The notes beneath the pieces are model-generated. The model was not told where the DNA came from. It did no database searches and was given only the letters and a program-made list of their open reading frames with translations. Of a stretch of 61,038 nt of DNA, positions 44,801 to 51,774 are shown piece after piece (position 1 is the first letter of the stretch; every line of letters begins with the position of its first letter). The position numbers were made by a program, and so were the translations under genes. The stretch lies in contig JAFRWY010000067.1 in assembly GCA_017437905.1 (NCBI GenBank), positions 1-61,038 of the forward strand. Reading direction: 5' to 3'. This stretch comes from Eubacterium sp. Its GTDB lineage: Bacteria > Bacillota > Clostridia > Lachnospirales > Lachnospiraceae.

Positions 44801-44947
44801 GATGCGGTTGATCTTGCTTTGCCCGGTGATCTTCCGGATCTTTTTCGGGATATGGAAATGTTCCAGATCCGACTGTATGGCCTTTGCGACTTTGATATCA
44901 CGATCCGCATGACGGTAGGATATGAATGCATTATAATGATCGATCAT
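41804..44947 (-). CDS. TIR-transmembrane-beta-propeller protein
   Basis: 1047 aa. Residues 1-150 are a TIR domain: box-1-like YNAFISYRHAD, IFLDKDELGAASDLSSEI with candidate catalytic Glu65, and SLWVPREIQTFLKN. Basic residues (RRRAYKVRR, 181-189) precede one membrane helix (about 189-210), so the N-terminus is inside and the rest outside if the positive-inside rule holds. The remainder is a long beta-propeller-like region with many WD/YVTN-style strands (VTLWNTTTHE, LLVYEIPSN, YRYDAATGTLLG). It ends in a helix, LIKKARDYLQG then SDEEKSEYGLY, like tails on WD40 effector proteins. Bacterial TIR domains often cleave NAD or make cyclic ADP-ribose. A surface sensor linked to an internal TIR enzyme is plausible but inferred. 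No defence partners are adjacent. Confidence 0.85.
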   Translation of the reverse strand: MIDHYNAFISYRHADRDIKVAKAIQSDLEHFHIPKKIRKITGQSKINRIFLDKDELGAASDLSSEITYALEHADHLIVICSTATSQSLWVPREIQTFLKNHTRNQITTVLVDGEPEEVIPELLKYEDRTYENINGNTYTIRVPLEPLSCDYRLPRKKAKKEELPRLASKLLGCSYDELMNRRRAYKVRRLSIIFSALLAVVLGFVGYLLYSRNRIQENLQSSLRNQSIYLANESLYSLENEQRILALQLALESMPKDENDSRPVTPQSIRALSDSTLAYITRYGYGIHTNWNYRSHDYIRKGDCALSSTGHELVAWDKGGNVTLWNTTTHETILSQNFMGMVNTVQFLPDGKMLVLMSDKAFVYRIQDGSEAWVLNADGYYFSSDYIPVFSDNSILLATSDSRLLRLRLSDGSVMTTYQLPKELDGESLDIAQIRLSPDEKRIALTSLVGFASHMLLVYEIPSNTTHHLKDLSYITDVIWGDDSHLILSTPAETFNSSGVMDGVTRLRTDHVAVRCYDPKTLNELWNYDFTSNNVMRKNGFVSLPKNEAVCYYHANQADIIHIADGSLVAGFNTNDSIVLVQDPDGDGWPFFVTESGNLVFPVSTDTVQSTPYFADDADDVFFKSGIGFFVHRSNTPEILHYGMEMHDEEWTELEAGKEMKTLERSYMDDKVFAVISNESAKNYPGEAPADDEDIEILTIIDPREGKLQYQIPLTDDGMTNSDKISLLGTSGSHFYIGYVPGLQGYRIMDLDLSTGETKTIDIAEEEYVAGNFCTLSDGKLYYCAHGEEFRYQLYTYDLSTGETASYKISDDMDVISVRKPPIVLPFINSVYITASKESVIVSLDGAPTKYLTLPEDWEEKMMAFNLPDQQFAVSDKKSIRLTKLDGSESITIPCPVEPYGFTFYNTGEKDDPTQLLVVYSSGSLYRYDAATGTLLGKTEMTLPTSTEPGTEFTFDRENKLMYVQVDDTLGIIETDTWYEETFIKTCMGHHAPTDRIYSYSRPSSSFTIGYFRHYTTDELIKKARDYLQGAEMSDEEKSEYGLYDTP

Positions 44948-45117
44948 CGCGGGAAACCTCCGATTGATACAAAAAAAACCCCGGAAAGTGTTTTTTTTCT
45001 ATCATTTTAATGGAAAAGATGCATTTTGTAAATTATAGTTTGTGTTTAATGATGTTTTGTGATAAACTCACTCTGAATTATTTGAGAGATTATACATTAT
45101 TGTAAAGGGACGAACGA
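44948..45117. other. Divergent AT-rich intergenic region
   Basis: Between the TIR gene (minus) and the flippase-like gene (plus). It holds AAAAAAAAC...GTTTTTTTT flanking CCCCGGAAA (44972-44999), a weak terminator-like dyad. A minus-strand TATAAT (45035-45040) with a poor -35 may serve the TIR gene. I could not settle a plus-strand promoter. Confidence 0.4.
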
Positions 45118-46146
45118 TTGGATCTGAAGAAAAAGGCGTTATGGTCAGTGCTTTCACTGGCAATAGCCGTATTTACAATTTGGTTTGTGATCACCCGGAG
45201 CGGAATGTCTCTCTCTGATTTTTGGGAGGCGCTGACGCACGCGGATATCAGCTGGATACTGACATCCTTCGTTGCCATGTTCAGCTTTATCTTCTTTGAA
45301 GGGGTTGCGCTGATACAGATCATCCGGACCTGCGGGCATCCACGGCATATGGGAAGGGGATTCCTGTATTCGGCAACGGACATCTATCTGGCGGCCATTA
45401 CTCCCTCCGGAAGCGGCGGACAGCCGGGGATTATTTTCTTCATGATGAAGGACGGGATCCCGGGAGCGGTGATCACGGCGGCACTGGTGATCAATTTTGT
45501 GGCATTTAACGTGGGACTCCTGTTCTGGGCAGCCGTGGGGCTGATCATAGCACCGGGTGTGTTTATCGGATATTCCACCGTATGCAAGGTTTTCATCATC
45601 ATAGGCTTTGCGGTCTTCATTCTGGGCTTTATCCTCGGAGTGCTGATGCTCCGGAAGCGGGAGATGATCTTCCGGATCGCCATGAAGATCGTGTCATTCC
45701 TCCATAAGATCAAACTCGTGAAGAATCCGGAACGGCTGCACCGGAAGCTGGAAAAGGTCATGGAGGAGTATAAGACCTGCGTGGATGTGGTGGGAGGACA
45801 TAAGGGCATGTGGTTCAATGCATGTCTGATGAATGTCCTGCAGCGGTTCGTACAGATCGCGGTGACGGTCTTCTCATTCCGTGCCCTGGGGGGCGAAGGA
45901 CCGGTCAGAGAACTGTTCTCTACCCAGGCACTGGCCACGATCGGTTCCACCTGTGTGCCGATCCCGGGAGCCATGGGAATCTCGGACTACCTGATGATCG
46001 AAGGCTACACGAACCTGATGCCGAAGGAATTTGCATTCCAGGTACAGATGCTGAGCCGCGGCATTTCCTTTTATTGTTGTGTTATATTCAGCGGGATCAC
46101 CCTTGTGATCGGACTTTTACTGTTAGGGAGACAGAAGAAAAAATGA
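45118..46146 (+). CDS. LPG-synthase-type integral membrane protein (flippase-like)
   Basis: 342 aa, starting with TTG at 45118 after AAAGGGA; no ATG or GTG start fits. Seven or eight membrane helices (ALWSVLSLAIAVFTIWFV, GVFIGYSTVCKVFIIIGFA, SGITLVIGLLLL) and the TPSGSGGQP loop are typical of the lysylphosphatidylglycerol-synthase membrane domain/UPF0104. The soluble aminoacyl transferase domain of MprF is absent. Such proteins move lipids or glycolipids across the membrane. The stop overlaps the pssA start by 4 bp, tying it to phospholipid synthesis. Confidence 0.88.
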   Translation: MDLKKKALWSVLSLAIAVFTIWFVITRSGMSLSDFWEALTHADISWILTSFVAMFSFIFFEGVALIQIIRTCGHPRHMGRGFLYSATDIYLAAITPSGSGGQPGIIFFMMKDGIPGAVITAALVINFVAFNVGLLFWAAVGLIIAPGVFIGYSTVCKVFIIIGFAVFILGFILGVLMLRKREMIFRIAMKIVSFLHKIKLVKNPERLHRKLEKVMEEYKTCVDVVGGHKGMWFNACLMNVLQRFVQIAVTVFSFRALGGEGPVRELFSTQALATIGSTCVPIPGAMGISDYLMIEGYTNLMPKEFAFQVQMLSRGISFYCCVIFSGITLVIGLLLLGRQKKK

Positions 46147-46859
46147 TTGGAGTATTTGATTATACGGTCATTCTGACCTATATCTCGGCGGTTTCCGGAG
46201 TCCTGGGGATCATAGTATCCCTGTATGGAAGCGGGCATCCTTATATGGGGGCATTCTTCCTGCTCGTCTGCGGGCTCTGTGATGCGTTCGACGGAAAGGT
46301 GGCGCGGAAGAAGAAGAACCGGACGGACTTTGAGAAGAGCTTCGGAATCCAGATCGATTCCCTTGCGGATCTGATCTCCTTCGGTGTGCTTCCGGGCTGT
46401 ATGGGTTTCGGACTGCTTCGTGCCAGTGACAAGTATGTGGACCTTCCGAACTTTCACCCGACGGACAGCGACCGGGCGGTTCTTTATCCGGTACTCTTCG
46501 TGGTGATCATTATGATCTATGTGCTTGCGGCGTTGATCCGTCTTGCATATTTCAATGTAACCGAGGAGGAACGCGCCAGATCCGAGGGAGGTGTCCGTAA
46601 GACCTATGTGGGTCTGCCGGTTACTTCTTCCGCACTGATCTTCCCAACGGTGCTGCTCATCCGTTTCATCACAAATGCGGACTTTACACCCATCTATTTT
46701 GCAGTCATGGTCATTACCGCGTTCCTGTTTGTATCCAGGATCCGGATCGCCAAGGCCGGAACCCGCGGTATCATTATCATGATCTGTATCGGTGTGATCG
46801 AATTCGGCGTCATGCTGTACTTTATTCTGACCAGAGGAGCTATCCCGATCCAGCCGTAA
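46143..46859 (+). CDS. pssA: CDP-diacylglycerol-serine O-phosphatidyltransferase
   Basis: 238 aa integral membrane enzyme. The CDP-alcohol phosphatidyltransferase motif is present: DAFDGKVAR, then after a longer-than-usual 12-residue spacer, G-x3-D-x3-D in FGIQIDSLADLISFG. Around seven membrane helices follow. It makes phosphatidylserine from CDP-diacylglycerol and serine. The start overlaps the upstream stop (ATGA), and the decarboxylase gene follows at 31 bp, giving a complete route to phosphatidylethanolamine. Serine specificity is supported by that neighbour. Confidence 0.9.
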   Translation: MIGVFDYTVILTYISAVSGVLGIIVSLYGSGHPYMGAFFLLVCGLCDAFDGKVARKKKNRTDFEKSFGIQIDSLADLISFGVLPGCMGFGLLRASDKYVDLPNFHPTDSDRAVLYPVLFVVIIMIYVLAALIRLAYFNVTEEERARSEGGVRKTYVGLPVTSSALIFPTVLLIRFITNADFTPIYFAVMVITAFLFVSRIRIAKAGTRGIIIMICIGVIEFGVMLYFILTRGAIPIQP

Positions 46860-46890
46860 GACGGCAAATGAATCACACAGAGGTAATATC

Positions 46891-47718
46891 ATGGAAATGC
46901 TTGATTTCTTATATCATACAGCGCCCGGAAGGGCGCTTCTGAAGCCGCTTGGCAGTCGGACTCTGTCCAAAATCTGCGGGGCGTTTTTAGATTCCGGGCT
47001 GTCAAAATGCCTGATCAAAGGATTTATTAAAAAGGCAGAGATCGATCCGGAGGAGTATCAGATGGACGGCTTTACCTGCTTCAATGACTGCTTCTCACGG
47101 CACGTCCGTGACGGGCTGCGTCCGGTGGAGCAGGATCCGGCGAAAATGATCGCTCCCAGCGACGGACTTCTGTCCGTCTGGCCCATCGGTGAGGATACGG
47201 TGCTTCCGGTGAAGCAGAGCGAGTATTCCGTCAGCCGGCTGCTCCGGGACCGGAAACTGGCTGAGCGGTATGAAGGCGGACTTGCACTGGTGTACAGGCT
47301 CTGTGTGAATCATTATCACCGGTATGGGTATGTGGAGAGCGGAAGAAAGTCCGTGAACCGTTTCATTTCCGGTGTGCTGCATACGGTCCGTCCGGTTGCA
47401 TTGGAGGCAAGACCGGTATTTGTCGAGAACTGCAGAGAGTATACCTGTATTAAGACGAAGCAGTTCGGTGTCCTGACCCAGATGGAGGTGGGCGCCATGC
47501 TGGTGGGCAAGATCGCCAATCACGAGCAGGGACGCGCAAATGTCATCCGGGGCGACGAGAAGGGAACCTTCCTCTACGGCGGGTCCACTATCATCGTGCT
47601 GGTGGAGCCGGGAAAGGTCCGGATCGCCGAAGAGATCCTGGAGGCGTCCGTGAAGGGCGAGGAATATGCCGTAAAGTACGGCCAGGCCGTGGGAGACTGT
47701 ATCAAAAAGGACAGCTGA
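46891..47718 (+). CDS. psd: Phosphatidylserine decarboxylase
   Basis: 275 aa proenzyme. APSDGLLSVWP, CVNHYHRYGY and the C-terminal cleavage site LYGGSTIIVLVEPG are clear; the Ser of GGST becomes the pyruvoyl group on self-cleavage, giving a large beta and a short alpha chain. AGAGG precedes the start. The product phosphatidylethanolamine is made at the membrane from the PssA product. Confidence 0.92.
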   Translation: MEMLDFLYHTAPGRALLKPLGSRTLSKICGAFLDSGLSKCLIKGFIKKAEIDPEEYQMDGFTCFNDCFSRHVRDGLRPVEQDPAKMIAPSDGLLSVWPIGEDTVLPVKQSEYSVSRLLRDRKLAERYEGGLALVYRLCVNHYHRYGYVESGRKSVNRFISGVLHTVRPVALEARPVFVENCREYTCIKTKQFGVLTQMEVGAMLVGKIANHEQGRANVIRGDEKGTFLYGGSTIIVLVEPGKVRIAEEILEASVKGEEYAVKYGQAVGDCIKKDS

Positions 47719-47783
47719 TCAGATCATCCGGTGGGACATGGGTCGGCTGACAAACTATAACAACCAAAGGATGTCGTAATAAT

Positions 47784-49496
47784 ATGTCAGACGAGAGGGA
47801 ACTGGAGACGGAGAGTACCGTCGAAGAAAAGACGAATAAAACTGAAGAAGAGAAGAGGGACCCTGCGGGGAAACCGGCGGAGGAAACGGACGCAGAGCTC
47901 TCGGAGGAACCGGCGAAGGATACGGACGAAGATCTGACGGATGAGCCGGCAAAGGAAGGAAAGAAGTTAAGGAAGGATAAGAAGAACCGGAAACTTCCGG
48001 TCTGGAAGATCGTTGTAGTTCTTTCACTCCTTTTTGTATTTACGTTTTTCCTGGCAGGAGTGATCTGGGCGCTTGCGTCCTGGAGCGTGATCACCACCGA
48101 TGAACTGCTCTGGCATCTTAAGATGTCACTGAAGGGCGCAAATACGGACATGGTGGTGGAATTCTGTCTCATTACCATCGGAAGCGCCGTACTGATCACG
48201 GGAGTGGCCTGCTTTGCCATTCTTTTCATCCGGAGTCGTGCCAGCCGGAAGGCCGGATGGCGGATCTACCGGGTGGTGCAGGTGTTAACGGCACTGATCC
48301 TTGTGGGCACCCTTATAACCGCATGGTTCGGTTTCAACATCGGCGGGTTTATCAAGAATTATATCAATGCATCGAAATTCATAGACGAAGAATATGTGGA
48401 TCCGGGAACCGTACAGATCACATTTCCGGAGAAGAAGAGGAATCTTATCTATATCTATCTGGAATCCATGGAGGTTACCTACATGGATGAGCAGAGCGGC
48501 GGCGCATTTCCCGAAAATGTGATCCCGGAGCTTACAACGCTGGCGAAGGAGAATGAGGACTTCTCCGGTACCGACAGTCGTGTAAACGGCGGTATCGCAC
48601 TTCCGGGAGCGGTATGGACCATGGGTGCGATCTTCGGAACCACCGCGGGACTTCCGCTGAAAACGCCCCTGGGGCAGAACGGAATGTCGGCAAATAACGA
48701 CTTCTTCCCGGGACTGATCACCCTAAGTGATATCCTGGAGGATCAGGGCTATCAGAACCGTCTGATCATGGGATCGGATGCCACCTTCGGCGGCTGCCGG
48801 CTTTACTTTGAGTCCCACGGTGACTTTACGATCCATGACTATGTGCATGCAAAGGAGATCGGACGGATCCCCGAAGATTATAAGGTCTGGTGGGGCTATG
48901 AGGATGAAAAACTCTTTGATTATGCGAGAGAGGAACTGACGGAGATGGCTGCGGAGGATAAACCCTTCCAGCTGGTGCTCCAGACCATGGATACCCATTT
49001 CGAAGACGGTCATTCCTGCCGGCTGTGCAGGAACACCTTCGGGGACGATAAATACGCCAATGTCATGAACTGCTCCTCACGGATGGTGGACCGGTTCGTG
49101 GAATGGGTGAAGGAACAGGATTTTTACGAGAATACCACCATTATCATTACCGGCGATCATCCCACCATGGACAAGAATTTCTGTGAAAATGTGCCGGAAA
49201 GCTATCAGAGAAAGACCTATACCTGCATCATCAACGGTGCGCAGTCCATACCGGAAGGTACGGAGCGCAGGAACTTCTCGACCTTTGACCTGTTCCCGAC
49301 GGCGTTGGCATCTCTTGGTGTCACCATTGAGGGAGAGCGGCTGGGTCTGGGAACGAATCTCTACAGTACGAGGGAGACGCTGCTGGAACAGTACGGGCTG
49401 GTGAAGGTTCAGGCGGAGATGGAACCCCGATCCAATCTGATGGTGAAGATGTACCGGGGGAGTTATACCAGCCCGGGACTGAAAAAGGATGAATGA
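47784..49496 (+). CDS. LTA-synthase-family sulfatase-fold membrane enzyme
   Basis: 570 aa. Residues 1-75 are a low-complexity acidic tail (ETESTVEEKTNKTEEEK) followed by a lysine-rich stretch, which is unusual for the family. Four membrane helices follow to about residue 195. The extracellular sulfatase-fold domain has NLIYIYLESMEVTYM (metal-binding Glu), NGGIALPGAVWTMG and GTTAGLP (catalytic Thr region), a VLQTMDTHFED strand and ITGDHPTMD (metal ligands). Enzymes of this family transfer glycerol phosphate or phosphoethanolamine from phospholipids. Sitting behind pssA and psd, it may use phosphatidylethanolamine as donor (inference). Confidence 0.87.
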   Translation: MSDERELETESTVEEKTNKTEEEKRDPAGKPAEETDAELSEEPAKDTDEDLTDEPAKEGKKLRKDKKNRKLPVWKIVVVLSLLFVFTFFLAGVIWALASWSVITTDELLWHLKMSLKGANTDMVVEFCLITIGSAVLITGVACFAILFIRSRASRKAGWRIYRVVQVLTALILVGTLITAWFGFNIGGFIKNYINASKFIDEEYVDPGTVQITFPEKKRNLIYIYLESMEVTYMDEQSGGAFPENVIPELTTLAKENEDFSGTDSRVNGGIALPGAVWTMGAIFGTTAGLPLKTPLGQNGMSANNDFFPGLITLSDILEDQGYQNRLIMGSDATFGGCRLYFESHGDFTIHDYVHAKEIGRIPEDYKVWWGYEDEKLFDYAREELTEMAAEDKPFQLVLQTMDTHFEDGHSCRLCRNTFGDDKYANVMNCSSRMVDRFVEWVKEQDFYENTTIIITGDHPTMDKNFCENVPESYQRKTYTCIINGAQSIPEGTERRNFSTFDLFPTALASLGVTIEGERLGLGTNLYSTRETLLEQYGLVKVQAEMEPRSNLMVKMYRGSYTSPGLKKDE

Positions 49497-49584
49497 CCCC
49501 GGGACTACCTGCTCCGGCGGAGGGGCCGCAGCATTCCTGCGGCGGATGGAAATAATCACATTATCATGAACCAGGAGGCATCAC

Positions 49585-50334
49585 ATGGAAAGAAAGAATC
49601 TTACGGCAGAACTTGGCGCAACCACCTACCCGGGACGGGGAATCGTGATCGGACGGACTCCGGACGGGAAGAAGGCGGTGTGTGCTTACTTTATCATGGG
49701 CCGGTCTGAGAACAGCCGGAACCGTGTTTTTGTAACGGAGGGTGAGGGCATCCGTACGGAAGCCTTTGATCCGGCCAAACTGGAGGATCCCAGTCTGATC
49801 ATTTACGCACCGGTACGGGTTCTGGACGGAAATATCATCGTAACCAACGGTGATCAGACGGATACCATCTATGACGGCCTCGCAGCAGGCAAGACCTTCG
49901 AAGAGTCCCTTCGTACCAGAGAGTTTGAGCCGGACGGTCCGAACTACACACCCCGGATCTCCGGATGGATGAAGTTCGGAAAGGCCGCAGCAGGGGTTTC
50001 GGACACGGGAGCGGCTTCCGGCTACAGCTACGATATGTCCATCCTCAAGTCCAATAACGGGGATCCCTCCCAGTGCAACCGCTATACCTTCAGCTATGAC
50101 AATCCGAAGGCGGGAGAAGGACATTTCATCCATACCTATATGGGAGACGGTAATCCGCTTCCCAGCTACGAAGGCGAGCCCGCACCGGTGGAGATTCCGG
50201 AGGCGGATATCGATACCTTCACGGAAATGGTTTGGAACGCTATCGATCCGGACAACAAGGTATCCCTGTTTACTCGGTTCGTGGATGTGGAGAGCGGAGC
50301 GGTTGAGACACGTATTGTCAACAAGAATCAGTAA
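49585..50334 (+). CDS. purO: IMP cyclohydrolase, PurO-like
   Basis: 249 aa. It matches the stand-alone IMP cyclohydrolase fold known from archaeal PurO: YPGRGIVIGRTPDGK, AYFIMGRSENSRNRVF, ILKSNNGDPSQCNRYTFSYD and GEGHFIHTYMGDGNPLPSYEG. AGGAGG is upstream. It closes FAICAR to IMP, the last purine step. The AICAR transformylase gene follows 69 bp later, so the two replace the usual fused PurH. Confidence 0.88.
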   Translation: MERKNLTAELGATTYPGRGIVIGRTPDGKKAVCAYFIMGRSENSRNRVFVTEGEGIRTEAFDPAKLEDPSLIIYAPVRVLDGNIIVTNGDQTDTIYDGLAAGKTFEESLRTREFEPDGPNYTPRISGWMKFGKAAAGVSDTGAASGYSYDMSILKSNNGDPSQCNRYTFSYDNPKAGEGHFIHTYMGDGNPLPSYEGEPAPVEIPEADIDTFTEMVWNAIDPDNKVSLFTRFVDVESGAVETRIVNKNQ

Positions 50335-50347
50335 ATACATAGTGTGA

Positions 50348-50388
50348 GAAGAGATTCTTCGGCCTGCGGCCGCAGAATGACAAGAAGG
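50348..50388 (+). repeat. Hairpin element between purO-like and transformylase genes
   Basis: ATTCT (50354) and GGCC (50361) pair with GGCC (50368) and AGAAT (50374), continuing as AGAATGACA. It is a member of the dispersed TCATYCTGA family and lies just before the next ribosome-binding site. Confidence 0.6.
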
Positions 50389-50403
50389 AAAGAGAGGAAT
50401 GAA

Positions 50404-51582
50404 ATGAACGAATTCGAATTAAAATACGGCTGTAACCCGAATCAGAAGCCTTCCCGTGTATTCATGAAGGACGGAAGCGACCTTCCCATCACGGTAGTGA
50501 ACGGACGCCCCGGATATATCAACCTGCTGGATGCACTGAACGGCTGGCAGCTGGTGAAGGAGCTGAAGAAGGCAACCGGTCTTCCGGCAGCCACCAGCTT
50601 CAAGCATGTATCTCCGGCCGGTGCAGCGGTAGGACTTCCGCTGACTGAGATCGAGAAGAAGATTTACTGGGTGGAAGATCTGGGAGAACTGTCTCCCCTG
50701 GCATCCGCATACGCACGTGCCCGCGGCGCAGACCGTATGTCCTCCTTCGGCGATTTTATCGCACTTTCCGATGTCTGTGACAAGGATACCGCACGTCTCA
50801 TCAAGCGTGAGGTAAGTGACGGTGTGGTAGCCCCCGGCTATACGGATGAGGCTATGGAGCTTCTGAAGCAGAAGAAAAACGGCAATTACTGCGTGATTCA
50901 GATCGATCCGGAGTACGTTCCGGCACCCATCGAGACCAAGGATGTGTACGGCGTTACATTTGAGCAGGGAAGAAATGAACTGAAGATCGATGATGAGCTC
51001 TTCAGCAACGTGGTTACGGATGCGAAGGAATTCCCGGAGCAGGCGAAGATCGATCTGGCCATCGCCATGATCACCCTGAAGTATACCCAGTCCAACTCCG
51101 TATGCTATGTTAAGGGCGGTGCTGCCATCGGTATCGGAGCAGGACAGCAGTCCCGGATCCACTGCACCAGACTGGCAGGAGATAAGGCGGACAAATGGTT
51201 CCTGCGTCAGTCTCCCCAGGTACTGAACCTGCCCTTCAAAGCAGATATCCGTCGTGCGGACCGGGACAATACCATCGACGTTTACATCAGCGATGATTAT
51301 GAGGATGTGATCGGTGAGGGCGAGTGGCAGAAGTATTTCACCGAGCAGCCGGCCGTCTTTACACGTGAGGAGCGGAAGGAATGGCTGAAGAAGAATACGG
51401 ACGTGGCTCTCGGATCGGATGCGTTCTTCCCCTTCGGAGATAACGTGGAGCGTGCAAACAGAAGCGGTGTCCGTTATATCGCACAGCCGGGCGGATCCAT
51501 CCGCGATGACAATGTGATCGAAACCTGCAACAAGTACGGAATCGCCATGTGCTTTACGGGCATCCGTCTGTTCCATCATTAA
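50404..51582 (+). CDS. purH: AICAR transformylase (PurH formyltransferase half alone)
   Basis: 392 aa from the ATG at 50404 (GAGAGGAA upstream). It corresponds to the formyltransferase half of PurH: ELKYGCNPNQKPSR, ATSFKHVSPAGAAVG, ARGADRMSSFGDFIALSD, LKYTQSNSVCYVKGGAAIG, GAGQQSRIHCTRLAG, DAFFPFGDNVERA and QPGGSIRDDNVI. The KHVSPAG Lys/His are catalytic. The N-terminal cyclohydrolase half of standard PurH is absent; that job is done by the preceding PurO-like gene. It uses 10-formyltetrahydrofolate to formylate AICAR. Confidence 0.93.
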   Translation: MNEFELKYGCNPNQKPSRVFMKDGSDLPITVVNGRPGYINLLDALNGWQLVKELKKATGLPAATSFKHVSPAGAAVGLPLTEIEKKIYWVEDLGELSPLASAYARARGADRMSSFGDFIALSDVCDKDTARLIKREVSDGVVAPGYTDEAMELLKQKKNGNYCVIQIDPEYVPAPIETKDVYGVTFEQGRNELKIDDELFSNVVTDAKEFPEQAKIDLAIAMITLKYTQSNSVCYVKGGAAIGIGAGQQSRIHCTRLAGDKADKWFLRQSPQVLNLPFKADIRRADRDNTIDVYISDDYEDVIGEGEWQKYFTEQPAVFTREERKEWLKKNTDVALGSDAFFPFGDNVERANRSGVRYIAQPGGSIRDDNVIETCNKYGIAMCFTGIRLFHH

Positions 51583-51618
51583 GAAGCATTTTCAGCTTTA
51601 TTCCATAAAGTATTATGA

Positions 51619-51655
51619 TCGGCCATCGGATCGTCTCCGGTGGCCGTTTTCATTT
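51619..51655 (+). terminator. Terminator of the purine operon
   Basis: GGCCATCGGA (51621-51630) pairs with TCTCCGGTGGCC (to 51644) with one wobble, followed by GTTTTCATTTT. Confidence 0.75.
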
Positions 51656-51682
51656 TCCTTCTATATTTTTCGACTGACACAA

Positions 51683-51711
51683 TTGCAGATGAAGAAAAAA
51701 AGTATTATAAT
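51683..51711 (+). promoter_or_regulatory. Promoter of the diguanylate cyclase gene
   Basis: TTGCAG (51683-51688), a 17-bp spacer and TATAAT (51706-51711). Confidence 0.75.
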
Positions 51712-51774
51712 AATTTTACGTGTAATATTTTAGGGGACACGTATCACAGGGGACATACACTTCACGGGGGGCGT

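Noticed and set aside
41804-44947. TIR gene as part of a multi-gene defence island
   Set aside because: Neighbours are a DHH phosphoesterase and phospholipid genes; no nuclease, sensor or effector partner is adjacent. A stand-alone role remains possible.
49524-49542. GCCGCAG-CATTC-CTGCGGC hairpin as a terminator after the LTA-synthase-like gene
   Set aside because: No U-run follows it, so termination is not supported.
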